Shown here: piece after piece, positions 34,001-44,639 of the stretch
How positions within the stretch are numbered: the stretch's first letter is position 1
How the letters are laid out: each line of letters starts with the position of its first letter
Assembly: GCA_033060915.1 (NCBI GenBank)
Contig: CM065394.1
Location: 19,051,001-19,115,000 of the forward strand
Length of the DNA: 64,000 bases
Source: Euryodendron excelsum
Taxonomy: Eukaryota; Streptophyta; Magnoliopsida; Ericales; Pentaphylacaceae
Reading direction: 5' to 3'
Program-made: the position numbers and the translations under genes
Notes under the pieces: generated by a model
Seen by the model: the letters and a program-made list of their open reading frames with translations, nothing else
Databases searched by the model: none
What the model was told of the DNA's origin: nothing

Positions 34001-35279
34001 CTGTCATGAGACAAAGAGGACCATCTCTCCTCAACTTCACAGCATTCAATAAACTTGAAGGCGAAAATCTCTTCAAGGAAAGATTTTGAAGACCAAATCC
34101 TTCAGGCCTGGCAGAAAGTCTGCCAGTAGAGGCTCTAGGAGCAAGGGAAAGCTGGTTTGAATTGGTAGCAGGACTACCAACCGAGACAATGTGAGGGATA
34201 TTACGAAGAGCTTTCAAGAAAAAAAGGTTTGTCACACCCAAAACCATATGAGGGAAAATGTCCCCTTCCTGAAGGGAGTTTAAATGAGCAAATTCCGGGT
34301 CATGGATAGTGAAGTAAGGCCTGAAATCAACACTACAAAGGAGTGGTGCAACCAAACTAACTAGAGCTGCAACAGCCTCACAGCACTGGGGAGGTGTTGG
34401 TGCTATGATAAGAATTGGCTCACCAATAAGTAACAACTCCCACAGCAGCCAAAGCTGCAACAGAATCCCCCGATATATACCAAAAATATCTGAATCATGA
34501 AAGAGACCCTGCGGAACCGACGGATTATTAGGAAGAAAAGGAGCCATAGAGGAAGTGGACTCTTCAAATGAAATTCCACCATCCAAAGGCAAGCTATGAG
34601 CCGGTGGCAAGTTCACTCTGAGTGTAGCATTCCCAATGGGAAGCTCCATTAGCTTACCAGGTACAGGACTAGGCCACATTGAAACATAAGCAGCAATATG
34701 CTCAAGAGCTTTCTTTCCAATGTCAAAATACAAAGGACCCATGATTTGTAACAGAGGTTTAAACACACTAGAGTAAGGATTATGAGATAAAATTACCACA
34801 GATTTCTGCTCACCACCTCTCTTTAGCCTCTCATCATGTCTCTGTCTATTAAATACGAAACCATACAAGTATCTACTTCTACTATTACTACTATTTTTGG
34901 ATTTATTCAATACATTCTTGTCCACTGACCTCGGGCAAGGTTGTTTACCGTCGTCTACTTCAACAATCTCCGACGAAGACCCATTTGCCGGCTGCAAATT
35001 GCCCCGCCTTCGAAACCGGAAGAAGAATATGCAGTCATGGATGGTGGATCGATTCTGATGCTGGGAAACCGAATCTGGGAAGGAACTGAAAGCGATTTCA
35101 AGCTCTTCCTCTTGGGTGAGACACCCGGGTGGGTAACACTCTTCGATGAGCTGACCCTGCTCAAGATCGAATCTGATGATGCAGAAGGCAACAACCCATC
35201 GACTCAATGATTTTGGGTCGATCTTCGAAATGGGTAGCTCGGCCTTCACCGAGAATGATGGAGACCGGCTCATTTCCAA
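15836..35279 (-). CDS. DENND6-like DENN-domain protein (Afi1/SPA family), three exons
   Basis: Coding exons are 35279..33655, 33509..33317 and 16048..15836. Joined they give 2031 nt, a 676-residue protein with no internal stop. DENN proteins are guanine-nucleotide exchange factors for Rab GTPases in membrane traffic, and animal DENND6 acts in endosomal recycling. The plant role is inferred. Exon 1 encodes the upstream DENN/Afi1 part (RWVVAFCIIRFDLEQGQL at residues 27-44, IHDCIFFFRFRRR at 80-92, YLYGFVFNRQRHDERLKRG at 137-155). It also encodes the central DENN/SPA core (LLQLWLLWELLLIGEPIL at 273-290, PQCCEAVAALVSLVAP at 297-312, FRPYFTIHDPEF at 319-330) and the downstream part to residue 541. 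Exons 2 and 3 give the basic RRRAVAEQEQRRLWRQ helix and the tail ending in APR. All splice sites are GT-AG. The start at 35279 gives the family-like MEMSRSPSFSVKAEL beginning. Exon 3 was linked by frame, strand and family resemblance. A transcript is not seen. Confidence 0.85.
16326..16495 (+). mobile_element. Au-like SINE
   Basis: Shows an RNA polymerase III box A region (TTGGCCTTGGCACAGTGG, about 16329-16346), a box B (GGTTTGAAGC, 16379-16388) and the Au-SINE body words AAGGTAAGGCTGCTTACA and AGCCTTGTGCATGGGCTGC. Au is a tRNA-derived SINE widespread in plants. This copy has many substitutions. It lies about 280 bp upstream of the terminal exon's acceptor, antisense to the gene. Confidence 0.75.
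17837..18380 (+). pseudogene. Degraded Ty3/gypsy pol C-terminal remnant
   Basis: One frame reads RATEPFHIIHEFKPTTYLLD followed by LPLDIN, resembling the gypsy integrase C-terminal pattern GPF-I-N-YLLDLP. About 200 bp later a fragment (KELSSIKDTQIF, DAIRCFD) and THPGNDGDQ resemble the chromodomain and tail of chromoviruses. There is no continuous frame and no LTR, so it is only a relic. Confidence 0.35.
19710..20215. repeat. 212-bp tandem repeat, about 2.4 copies
   Basis: Units begin at 19710, 19922 and 20136 with GTTAAGT followed by the CTTGACCTAAAA motif. They share AACACC-TCCCTCACGTGCAA, GATAGAGAGAAA and GACTTGAACC words. The first two units are about 212 and 214 bp. The third stops after about 80 bp. 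Unit identity is visibly imperfect. Each full unit carries a CACGTG word. Confidence 0.85.
24975..24982 (+). promoter_or_regulatory. TATA box of the 5.3 kb solo LTR
   Basis: TATAAATA lies in a context (CACTTATAAATATCAGGCAACCC) that matches the TATA region of the sister LTR at 48565. A pyrimidine-rich untranslated leader follows in both. It points along the plus strand, against the host gene. Confidence 0.5.
26450..26640. repeat. About 64-bp tandem repeat of AACCTAACC-type words in the solo LTR
   Basis: Units of about 64 bp share GTTAACCTAACC-AAGTTAGTTAA-CCTAGGTCAACCTA-CCCTA-TTGTCCAA. Nearby (26340-26450) are looser AACCCTA words. It resembles, but is not, the plant telomere repeat. Confidence 0.7.
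27559..27690. repeat. About 33-bp tandem repeat
   Basis: About four units of ACTC-CTTGAGTTGTTTCAAAA plus an A/T-rich half. It is part of the low-complexity TTTCAAAA-rich second half of the solo LTR. Confidence 0.7.
29826..30050. repeat. About 115-bp tandem duplication
   Basis: 29826-29935 and 29941-30050 share ATCA-AGCAG-CAAGGTC-TGTGTT, CCGCCTACC or CTGCCTACC, GAATATTTCCATGTGTTTGGCC and ATGGAGAGTCTA. It is followed directly by TGTTAAGAAAC at 30059. Confidence 0.75.
30059..30790 (+). repeat. Possible degraded copia solo LTR
   Basis: The stretch starts TGTTAAGAAACAAAT, has a TATA-poor promoter-like end (CATAAAAGGAGGTGGG near 30470) and a CT-rich leader, and could end at CAGCA near 30791. No target duplication is evident, so this is a tentative call. 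Confidence 0.25.
33317..33509 (-). CDS. DENND6-like gene, exon 2
   Basis: This 193-nt exon restores the split Arg codon and encodes RFLKGQNFMPWFQRRRAV, a charged QRRLWRQARMKTD helix, then EIVDSFNAIERHLLGEMQ. It ends ATGCAG followed by GTGTGT (donor). The exon ends in phase 0. Confidence 0.9.
33510..33654 (-). other. Intron 1 of the DENND6-like gene (145 bp)
   Basis: Begins GTAAAG and ends ATCCATACAG on the minus strand, with AT-rich content between. Length and borders are typical of a short plant intron. Confidence 0.9.
33655..35279 (-). CDS. DENND6-like gene, exon 1
   Basis: This 1625-nt exon carries the first 541 codons plus two bases. It ends CTGTACAG followed by GTAAAG (donor at 33654-33653). 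Reading on through the donor meets a stop almost at once, as expected for an intron. It contains all DENN core motifs. The plus-strand frames over it are shadows. Confidence 0.92.
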
Positions 35280-36682
35280 GCAAACCCAGCACTGCCTTTC
35301 ATTGATCGAATGAATCCATATTCACCATTTTTGTCTCCTATCTAACTCATACAATAACTGCGTACTTCTCATCTGATACATTTAGTGCTCTCAATTGAAA
35401 GCCTAATCGATTAATCCAGAGAAATGCAATAAGCTTTGAGACGAGTAGCTACTGAATTGAAGAGGGTCTCGTGCGACAACAATCAAGAGTACGATAATCA
35501 GGAGTAGAAGCGAGAAAGATGCATTGATTTGCGAATCGAAATCAAACTCGAATGTCGTCTGTTCTTTACGGTCTGTAATGAGAGGCATGGACCTGTTTTT
35601 GGGGGGACAAAAATGCCCTCCTGGTTTGCCATACTGATAATTTCAAGTGACCAGGGTGGACATTGAGGAGCTGGGTTCGGATTAGGCTTGTACTAATTAA
35701 TAACAGTTATTGTAGTGGTTCGAGCCTGGCCCAGCTCGACATCTAGCCTACTCACTCTCCTAAGCCAGCCCAAGCATTTAAATGAAAAGTTCAGGCCTGC
35801 CCATTTAGCCCAAATTGTTGGCACAAAATAGATATCAATACTATGTTGAAAAGATAACAAACAAAGTGGAATGTACTTTCAAACATTTTTACCTTTATTT
35901 TTTACTTTTGTAGATTGGATTAAGCATATAGAGACCTTTTAGAATTTGATGCTTTACTTTTTGAACTATTTTTGCGTGAGTAAGAGAGAGAGAGAGTAGC
36001 TAGTATAGCCATGCTTGGTGAAGACGATGAGAGCGAGCTCAGCACTGCAACGTTGCGGAGGATGGAGAGTTCTTGAACTTTCTCGAGCAAGCTTGACACT
36101 GCAGTGTTGTGGAGGATGGAGAGTTCTTGAGCTTTCTCTAACAATCTGTAGTAGCACTCAAGAACACCATAGTTGATAGCTCTCTTCCTCGACTTGCCTA
36201 AGCTCGACCCTATGCCACCCCATTGCTCAATCTCCAACCGCAAACCCTAGCCCTAGCTACGCACAACCAAATATAGTAGGTTAATGCATGTGTGAAAAGT
36301 GTGAGAGATTCTGTGAAGAGAAAGTCATGATGGAGTTGATTAAGGTCGATGATGAGGAAGAAAGGTAAAGAGAGAGAAAGCTGAGAGAGATCTAGTTAGA
36401 TTGGTTTTAAAAAATTTTGGAAAATATTCATTTTTACTATTGCAAATATTGAAGAGGGAGAAGAACAATAGGCCATTAAATGATTAGGGGACAAAAAAAG
36501 TAAAGGTTGCACTAGATTCCAAGGGGAGAAACGAAAGTTGCAGGATGTTTCACAGATTCGTAGATATTAGGAAACAACTGTACAAAGTTCTAGTCGGGTC
36601 GGGTCGGGTCAGGCCAGGGTTTAAGTGGTCATCCCAAGCCTAACCTGAAATTATAATTGGGCCTTAAAATTTTCCCAGCCCG
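35280..36682. other. Upstream region of the DENND6-like gene
   Basis: No coding frame is supported. The first 300 bp (35280-35600) are the likely 5' untranslated and core promoter region. Farther up are GGCCCA-type words, a GGGTC pentamer repeat near 36596-36615 and a 54-bp duplication (36035-36138). Confidence 0.45.
36035..36138. repeat. 54-bp tandem duplication upstream of the DENND6-like gene
   Basis: Two copies share CACTGCA-CGTTGCGGAGGATG-type sequence and GGAGAGTTCTTGA-CTTTCTC with a few differences. On the minus strand they translate to a repeated LEK-QELSIL motif, but the frame has no other coding support. Confidence 0.7.
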
Positions 36683-39206
36683 TGTCACACCCCCATCCCA
36701 ATTAGATATCATTAATATCACATTAGATGAAGTGTGATCGCACAAATCACCGTACCTGTGAACAATAGCTTAATCCACACCTGAAAATAGAACACAGCAG
36801 AATAAACACTATTAATTTATATAACCATAGACCAACCATACATAAATATAAAGTACATAAGAGTAAACCATCCCATAACTTTACATTCATCTTTCAAATA
36901 TAGGTACATAACAAACCCTCATAAAACTCAAGCTAACATAAAGTAAAATATAAATATAACTCAAATCCCAACGTCTTATGCAAATATGATAAGAAACTGA
37001 AAGTAAAGCAACAAGAGTTTTCCCAAGCCCCTAGACAAGACATCCTGACACCGACGTGAATGCCACTGTGGCTAAAATCAAGACTACAGTGAACCAAACC
37101 GCCATCTCCGCATTACCGTCCAAAACAGTATGTCTGAGTGTGAGTTAATTATCAACGTGCTCACGATAGATAATTAAACTCATAAATAATAATATATACA
37201 TAATCACAAAATCAGCTATCAATAGATAATCCACCAATTAATGATATATAATCATTCACATAACACCAACATCAACGATATGTAATCATCCTCTCATCAC
37301 TACCAATAATGTAATATGCTTTATGAAATGCAATATCTCTTATGATGCAATGCATGAAACACCCGAATGTGCACACAATTTAGATAACATTTGCCCAATA
37401 TATCGATGGCTTGTTATCAAAGATATTCCATATCGGTACCCTTTTAGATCAACCCTTCATCGGCTAATCTTTAGGTTAGCCCCACATTGGCTATATCTTT
37501 CTCCATGCAATGTATAGCATACAGAATAAATAGTATGTAATATTACCTTATATATATTTACCCATATCACCTCACATATGTAATCACCAATATCACCAAT
37601 TTAAGCAATAGACAAGCAATTCAATATCAATAAGATTATCTAACTCCTCACATTCAACACCAACATTAACATTAACAAAAAAACAATATTACAATCAATA
37701 CCAATATAGATAATAAGGCATCCAATTCAATATGAATAAGATTATCTTAAATCTCCCACCTATCACCTCATACACACCCCATAACAAAGTTACTCCTTAG
37801 TTGATGTTGAAGGATCTTGCCCCTCTTTAGCACCTAACACCCAAAACTATGTTAGATTGGGAAATATTATTCATAATCTTTCAACAATATACAATCATGA
37901 TCCACACTCCTTTAATATGAGATATGAACTGCCAATGAGGTATTGAAATACGATGTCATATTCCCCAATGTAGTGCAATAGCTTAAAGTACCAAAATCTA
38001 CTAAATCCTCTAATCTGCCAAAACTGCAAAAGTCTTATGACATAGACACAACTTCGTGAGCTTATACCTAAAAATTTCAAAACTTGCGGAATACCAAAAA
38101 GACATCTTAGAGAGTATCCAAACTAAATTTCACATTTTATTGAACAAGTTTAAGTGTTTATTTGGTATTTTATAAAACAGGGTAGTGCTATAGAAGTGAG
38201 AATTTAGCTGCAGAAGGTCCAACTTTGAGCGGTTCTTAACATAGGCAAACGATATCAAAATGACTTGAAATTTGGTATATATTCTTATCCATGTTTATAA
38301 TAGATATACTAAAAATTTTACAAAGTTTTGACTACTCTAACTTGGTTGAATGTTACTATCAAGGTAGGGGTCGCAAATCAGGGTAACAGATTTTAACAGT
38401 AATAGTTCAACTTCTAAAATTCGCCATAATTCGAAAATACAATATTTTTGAGTAAAATTAATGCTCAAAGTACTATTATCACTTTAAATTCAAGTGTTCA
38501 AAGATGTATCTAAAAATAATATTTTTAAATAAACCAATTCATCACAAAACAACAAACATAACACCTTCATTCCAAATTAAAAAATGATACATGAAAACCT
38601 TAATCTTTTATCTCTTCCATCACCTTCTCTCCAACTCCCATGACAAAGATGAGTTGCAAGCATGCTAGAATTAATATGAATAACATAGAATAAGATGAAA
38701 CTCACCTTGGATCTTGAAAATAATATGCAACAAGCCCTTCCCTAAGTTCTTCTTCTTCTCCTCCCTTTTTCTCCTCTTTTCTTTCTTCTTCCTCTTCTCT
38801 CTTTCTCTTCTCTTTTTCTCTCTCTATACGTATGAGCCAACCATCGCCCCTTGAATTGACTTGACTGGACTTTCTTTCCTTTATCTTTCTTTCTTCTTCT
38901 TCTCTCTCCTATTTTTTCCTTTCTTTTTCTTTTTCTTTGTCTCCCCACTAACCTTGTCCCCCTCTTGTCTTCTCTCTCTTTCTTTCTATCGAAATGAGAA
39001 TTGGGTTGTCCAATCTCTCTCTATTTGCAAGACAACTCCACATACACACTCATACACATGTCACCAATGACTCACCAACCAACTCACCACCTAGCTTACC
39101 TCTTGCCACATGTTACACATACAAGCCCTCACACAATTTTACATACCATTTAACCATACAATAAATGTAATTTAGTTAATTATACAATTATGAGATTAAG
39201 GTCACA
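36683..39206 (-). mobile_element. Solo LTR of the same family as 2879-5279 (about 2.5 kb)
   Basis: Begins TGTCACACCCCCATCCC and ends AAGGTCACA. It matches the 2879 copy at both ends and internally (GTGATCGCACA, AAGCCCC-AGAC, CAACGTGCTCA, pyrimidine-rich tract). No gag or pol. The target duplication is not clean: CAGCCCG just left and CAACCCA just right are similar but offset, so the edges may be off by a few bases. On the minus strand it reads toward the DENND6-like gene, whose ATG is about 1.4 kb away. Confidence 0.65.
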
Positions 39207-40544
39207 CAACCCATTCTAACGGGCCTATAAAACAATCCTAATCCCTTTAAAGTATGGGCGGGCTTTTGACTCGCCCCCAAATGCGGTATCCTACAAATAG
39301 AGTTAGTTACCCCGTAAGAGTACAAGGGTCGGGATGAAGTACAAACCGATAATCTGGTATTGTTCTCTCTCAAGGGACTTAGCGCAATATAGGCTCTAGC
39401 ACTCACCTCACACTAACCTAACTAGGGCCGAATGGCAATTGTGCGAATCGAATCTAAAATAAAATGAAAAAATAAAAAGACCGAAAATCTTTTGGGTTTT
39501 GATGTTGATTTTGAATTAGTAATCTATTGCAATGAAAATAAAAAAAAAATAATCTAGATAGTTAAATTAAAGCAACTAAAATTAAACTTAAAGTAATAAA
39601 AAGGGAATTGGGCTCAAATGATCCAATCACTCAATTTCATCCAAGGCTTCCAATGGGGTTTATAACTCAAATCAAACACACCATTTAAGTGTATTTGATT
39701 CGGAGGATTTAGCTTTGAAAATCGATAATTCTTAAGCAATTGAAATTGGATACATGGTCAATGGGGAATCAAAAGTTAATACTAGTGATTCGACTTAGGT
39801 CAATACCAAATTTGTGATTTGTGCATTGAATTAGTCAAACATAATCAATAACCTAGGTTTTCTAAATCATCTTCAATCAATTGATGGGAATGAATTCCTA
39901 GTAATTGTGGAGTATTTATCTAGTCAAGAGTTCTAAATTAATACTATTGATTTGGGTGATAAAAATCCCTAAACTTAGTCAATAATTCAAGTTTTCTAAA
40001 ATTTCACATTTAATTACTAAGAATTCGAATTCTAGGAAATTATAGCAATTAATTCATGAGATACCTCCATTGAATTTCCTGAATTATTTGGGTAATTTTC
40101 ACATTTGAACCCAATCTAAAAACTATCTAATTAAATTCATCCTAAAAGTATATAAAATGTAAATAAAGCATACAAAGATTTAAAGCTAAAATTTACTTAA
40201 AAATGAAGAGTGTTTGGGTATAAGGAAAATACAAGAAATTATAAGAAAAATACAATACATCAAAGAAAATTACAAATTAAATTACATAAAATAAATCTAA
40301 GCTAATAAATGAAGAAAAAATAAAAAACCAACGTTGAAGGAAGATCTCCCGCAGCCAATCTACCAAAAATTTACTCCTAATTATCAAAAACTACTCCTAC
40401 AACTCGGACCAAACTCAAAAACTAACCAAAACTACTCTAAATCTAACTCTCTACCTAAAATCTAACTCTTTACCTAAAAATCTAACTGTCAATTCCTCTC
40501 GGCTGCAGCTAGCGTTTTAGGGCAAATCTGCGCAATTCATCTGA
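39207..40544. other. AT-rich intergenic sequence, unclassified
   Basis: No gene seen. Long AATTGA/TAAATC-rich stretches at 39440-40480 look like repeat-derived sequence, perhaps continuous with the CpG-rich block that follows, but I found no terminal repeats. Confidence 0.35.
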
Positions 40545-40795
40545 TAGGCGTCCGTCTGATGTGCGTCTAAACGGTAGACTGACCGTCCGAACGGTCTTTG
40601 GACGCAAAAACTCGTCTCTGGAATGGCTTCGGATGCAAATATAGACTCTGGAGGTCCTCCGTCTGACGGGCATTCGAACGGTGAAATGACCATCCTAACA
40701 TGGCGTCCAAACGATCAATCATCGTCCGAACGCTATGTCCGAACAGCTGTTCTGTCTGAACGATGCGTCTGGACGGTCCGTCCGAATGGTGTTCC
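40545..40795. repeat. CpG-rich block of CGTCCGAACG-like words
   Basis: About ten imperfect copies of short words (CGTCCGAACGG, CGTCTGAACGATG, CGTCCAAACGATC, GTCCGAACAGC, CGTCTGGACGG) occur on both strands within 250 bp. CpG density is far above the surrounding AT-rich sequence. Spacing is irregular, so this is a cluster rather than a simple tandem array. Confidence 0.75.
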
Positions 40796-42917
40796 TACAC
40801 TTTGAGCTCTTTTTTGCCATTTTAGTCCCAAAACACACAAAAATACACAATAAATCAAATATTGAACTAAAATAAGATAATTAACTACAATCTAACACTA
40901 ACAACATGCAAATTAAAGGGTTATGATTACACTTTTAGGGTGTAATCACCTTCGTGGGGTATCGGGCTCATGTCCACCCATAGCTCATATAAATAAGACA
41001 AAATTAATTACACCAAGACCCTCTTAATTATGACCATTTTTACTTTACCCCCCTCACTTATAACATACTACACTTGCACCCTTCATTTTTTCATGAATGC
41101 AAATATAACCCTTTTGTATGGTTTCTATTAGGATAAATGGATGTAATTAAGTCATTTGACATACACATAATCAAGCTTGTTTTATTTCCTCCCAAAATAC
41201 CATTCTTCTACAAAGAAAAAATATCAATATGTATATATATACATAAAACTGTATTTATAATATTATATATACAGATGGTTCTTTTAATCACTACAATAAG
41301 CTTGGCAACCATCTGAAGCTTCTTCCATGTTTTTCGAAGGTTGATTATGTGAAACCTTTTCTTTAGCTTATGGTGATGGATGATGGGTGGATGGTGAGTA
41401 TTGTGATAAGTGAATGGTTACGACGATGGGAGTTGGAGATCTTGGTATTGTTCACGGTAAGGGGTGACTATTTTTGCAGTAGGGTGGTCTGGGCTATAGG
41501 GTGTATGGTGTGCCATTAGGCATAGGTCTGGGGGGGGGGGGGGATTAGGTCGTAGGTTAGTCAATGATGGTGGTAAGGTTGTGGGTGGCGTTGGGCAACG
41601 GTGGAAGCGTGGCTTTAGGCAATGGCTTACGATGAGTGAATGGCGGAAGAATCATTGAGGGTGGGCATTAGAGATGGTGGCTACAATTTGGGGGAGGAAG
41701 TGGTGAACAGAGGAGAGAGATGGTGGTGCTGGCAAGAGATGGGGAAGGTAGCATTGAGGATGGTGGGGTTACACGGTTGTAAGGGCTGGAGAGAAGGAGG
41801 AAAATGAGAAGAACAAGAGGGAAAAAGAGAGGGACAACAGTGGCTGAGAGGTTGTTACAAATGCAAAGTCCATGGCCCAATTGTAAATCGAGCCAAACCG
41901 TTTCAGAATAAAAAATTTCTCTATCTGAAGTTTTCACAATAAAATTTCTCAATTCGAGCATTGACAGCAAAATTTCTTTGTTGAAGTTTGGACAGTAAAA
42001 TGTTCATGTTAATTTCTTGTAATATTGGAATACACTTCAAATTAACTAAGTAACATGAATTATGAAAATTTTATGAACTATGCTAATGAAATGACATATA
42101 CGTAGAAGCTAGGAATTTAAACATTACTAGTACATTTATAGTTATAAACATGTTTTAACAATACATAATTTAAATTGACAAATTTAATTAGCGGACAACT
42201 AGATAAAGTAACCAATTCTTGAAGTATTTGATGAGATGTCAAAGTCTCATTGGTTGAAAGCTAACCAAACTAGAAAACTAACTAAAAGCTTAACTAAGTT
42301 AGCAATATGGTTGAAATGCAAGGAGAGAAGAAACTAGGAAAAAGGACAAAAGATCCAAAAGATCTATTTATATATCTAAATATAAAATAATAAAAAAATT
42401 ACATGATTGCTTATTTATAATATCTTGAATGAATTAAATAACATTTGACATTATCAAAAGACCAAACAACTATTGGGTATTCTTCTAGAAAGGCAAGAAT
42501 TTATCTTGGCTTCACACTTGACAAACTCTTAACTCTTGAAAATGTAGAAGTCAACATGAAGGGCGACATACATGTAGCAAATTTTCTCAAATTTAAGAAG
42601 TTAGTGGTATGGAGAGAGAATGTGAAGAGACTTCCACTATATGTAATGTTGTCTCTAAATCTGCCAGAAATAATAGAGAAAGGAGAAAGGAAGAAGAGGG
42701 AGAAAAAGAGAGAGGGAAGAACAAGGCTGTTCTGCACCCAAGTATAGGGATTTCAAAGATAACCATTCTTTATCATTTTAAGTTATTTTTAGTTGTATTT
42801 CATGGGGAATAGAGGGCTAGAAGTGGGGTAGAAAAAGCTTGATCCAAGCTCAATTAATGGATGAGGGTTTGGGGGAGATTTCTTTCTAGGCCATGGTGTT
42901 GGATTGTATGAACCCTT
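40796..42917. other. Intergenic sequence up to the gypsy element
   Basis: No supported gene. It contains a 9-bp stem palindrome (TGATTACAC / GTGTAATCA, 40924-40948), a G-run at about 41530-41543 and a G-rich low-complexity stretch at 41380-41860. A GA-rich run lies near 42670-42720. Confidence 0.45.
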
Positions 42918-43405
42918 TGTAATATCCTGAACCTCTATTATTTGAATTAATGTGAATTTTCTTAAATTCTGTATTATTTTAATATGCCATTGGGTCAAAA
43001 TAACCAATAGTAATGTATGTTGTAACATATGCCTTATATGCGGGAAGCATGGGATAAATTCCCATATGTGTCTTCTACATACACCTGTAATGTACACACA
43101 CACACACACACACACACTGGCGTATTTGGGATGGACCCTAATGTTTTGTAATATTATAAATGATATAACTATTGGGGTCTCAAATAGGCCCATATGTACG
43201 TTTATGTTTTGGATTAGGCACAACTCTGTCATGTATGACACAAGTTATGTTTTAAACTATAAAAATCATACTTCTGTAATTATGTATTATTTTAAATGAT
43301 TATACACGGGTGTTCAACTGGTTTGTGTAATGCGGCCTTGAGTAGCCTTATTACTGGTCGGTCATGTACTTTAAATCTGCATAGGCCAGGTTACAAGGTG
43401 TGACA
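42918..43405 (+). repeat. 5' LTR of the gypsy element (internally deleted, 488 bp)
   Basis: Both ends match the 3' LTR (TGTAATATC start, ACCCTAATGTTTTGTAATAT, TACTGGTCGGTCATGTA, GTGTGACA end). The middle of the 3' LTR (about 52158-54020) is missing here. The join sits at the (AC)n run at about 43090-43118. Confidence 0.85.
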
Positions 43406-43408
43406 GTG

Positions 43409-43420
43409 TGGTATCAGAGC
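43409..43420 (+). other. Primer-binding site of the gypsy element
   Basis: TGGTATCAGAGC begins three bases after the 5' LTR end. It is complementary to the 3' end of initiator Met tRNA. Confidence 0.85.
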
Positions 43421-43591
43421 TATAGATTGATACTGTAAGATTGAGTCATGTCTAGATAGAATTCTAGGTTGACTTGTATATGTGCTATGTATATATATAT
43501 GTATGCTACGTGAGTAATGACATGCCAAGGTGTATTAGGTATTGTAATATGTTATGTGCTTGACTGTTTGTTTGATTGCGTAGAGCTAATC

Positions 43592-44632
43592 ATGTCACCA
43601 AAAGGAAGAGATTGTAGAGGAGCCAGAGAGCCCAAAGACCGTATGGATCGTATTGAGAGGATCTTGGCTGGGCTTGTTCAAGTGGCCCAAGATGCTCATA
43701 ATAATACCATCAACATACCAAAGCCGCCTGTGGCTCAAGCACCAAGGGTGGAAGCGATGGTTCGTGTTACCATTAAACAGTTTCAATAGTTAAAGCCCCC
43801 AACCTTTCAAGGGACTCCTGATCCCATGGCCGCGGAGTCTTGCCTTTTAGGAATCGAGAGGGTGATTGAAGTGCTGTCTTGTACGGACGAACAAATGGTG
43901 ATTTTTGCCACATTTACCTTCGAAGACGCTGTATTAGTCTAGTGGACGCTAAAGAGGGCAGCGGAGCCACAATGGTTCTGGCCTAGATTCTTGGAAGTGT
44001 TCAATGAAGAATATTTTCCCAAGACTGTCAGAGATCTAAAAATCACTGAGATCCTTCATTTGACGCAAGGAGATATGACGGTAGCAGAGTACAATACCAA
44101 GTTTATTGAGTTGTCATAATATACCTCACACATTGTGTCATTAGAAAATTGCAAGACAAGGAAGTTTGAGGCGGGATTACAATGAAACATTTATAGCAAA
44201 ATGGACATCTTACGGCTTGAGACTCATCAAGAAATTATGCAACGGGTTGTGATTGCCGAGAGGGCCTTTACTAAAGCAGTTTAATATTAGAAGAAACATA
44301 AGAACAGAACTAGAGGTGACCAAAATAGAGGATAAATTTCAAATAGACAGAGTTTGGGATTTTATAATAGGAATTCATCTACACCATGGGGGAACACGAG
44401 GGGCCGAGGTGACGACATGACCAATGAAGCGCCTACGTGCCCTACTTGTCAGAAGAAGTATTGGGGCACATATCTTTTGGGAAACAGAGCTTGTTATGAA
44501 TGCTGCCAATTTGGGCACCAAGTGAGAGACTGTCCGAAAAAAAGTAGAGCACAAAGATCTGGGGCATCAGTATCAGCCTCGGTTCAACAGTTTACGGCTA
44601 ATAGGAGAGAAAATCAACCACGACAAGGTTGA
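43592..44632 (+). pseudogene. gypsy gag, broken
   Basis: The frame starts at the ATG at 43592 (MSPKGRDCRGAREP), then IKQFQ, a TAG stop, and LKPPTFQGTPDPM. It continues with the retrotransposon gag motif region (FLEVFNEEYFPKTVRD, LTQGDMTVAEYNTKFIEL). A zinc knuckle with intact CCHC spacing (CYECCQFGHQVRDC) is near 44490-44535. Stops at about 43787, 43940, 44117 and 44184 and a frame change near 44280-44340 make it nonfunctional. Confidence 0.8.
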
Positions 44633-44639
44633 GCTTTTG

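Noticed and set aside
33745..35210. Open frames on the plus strand and in other minus frames over the DENND6-like exon 1
   Set aside because: They are shadows of the long exon. They lack domain words and are explained by its GC content.
35920..36243. 107-codon minus-strand frame with a repeated LEK-QELSIL motif
   Set aside because: The repetition is just the 54-bp DNA duplication. There is no recognised domain and no splice or transcript support.
41668..42747. About 100-codon frames near 41.7-42.7 kb
   Set aside because: They come from G-rich or GA-rich low-complexity DNA without motifs.
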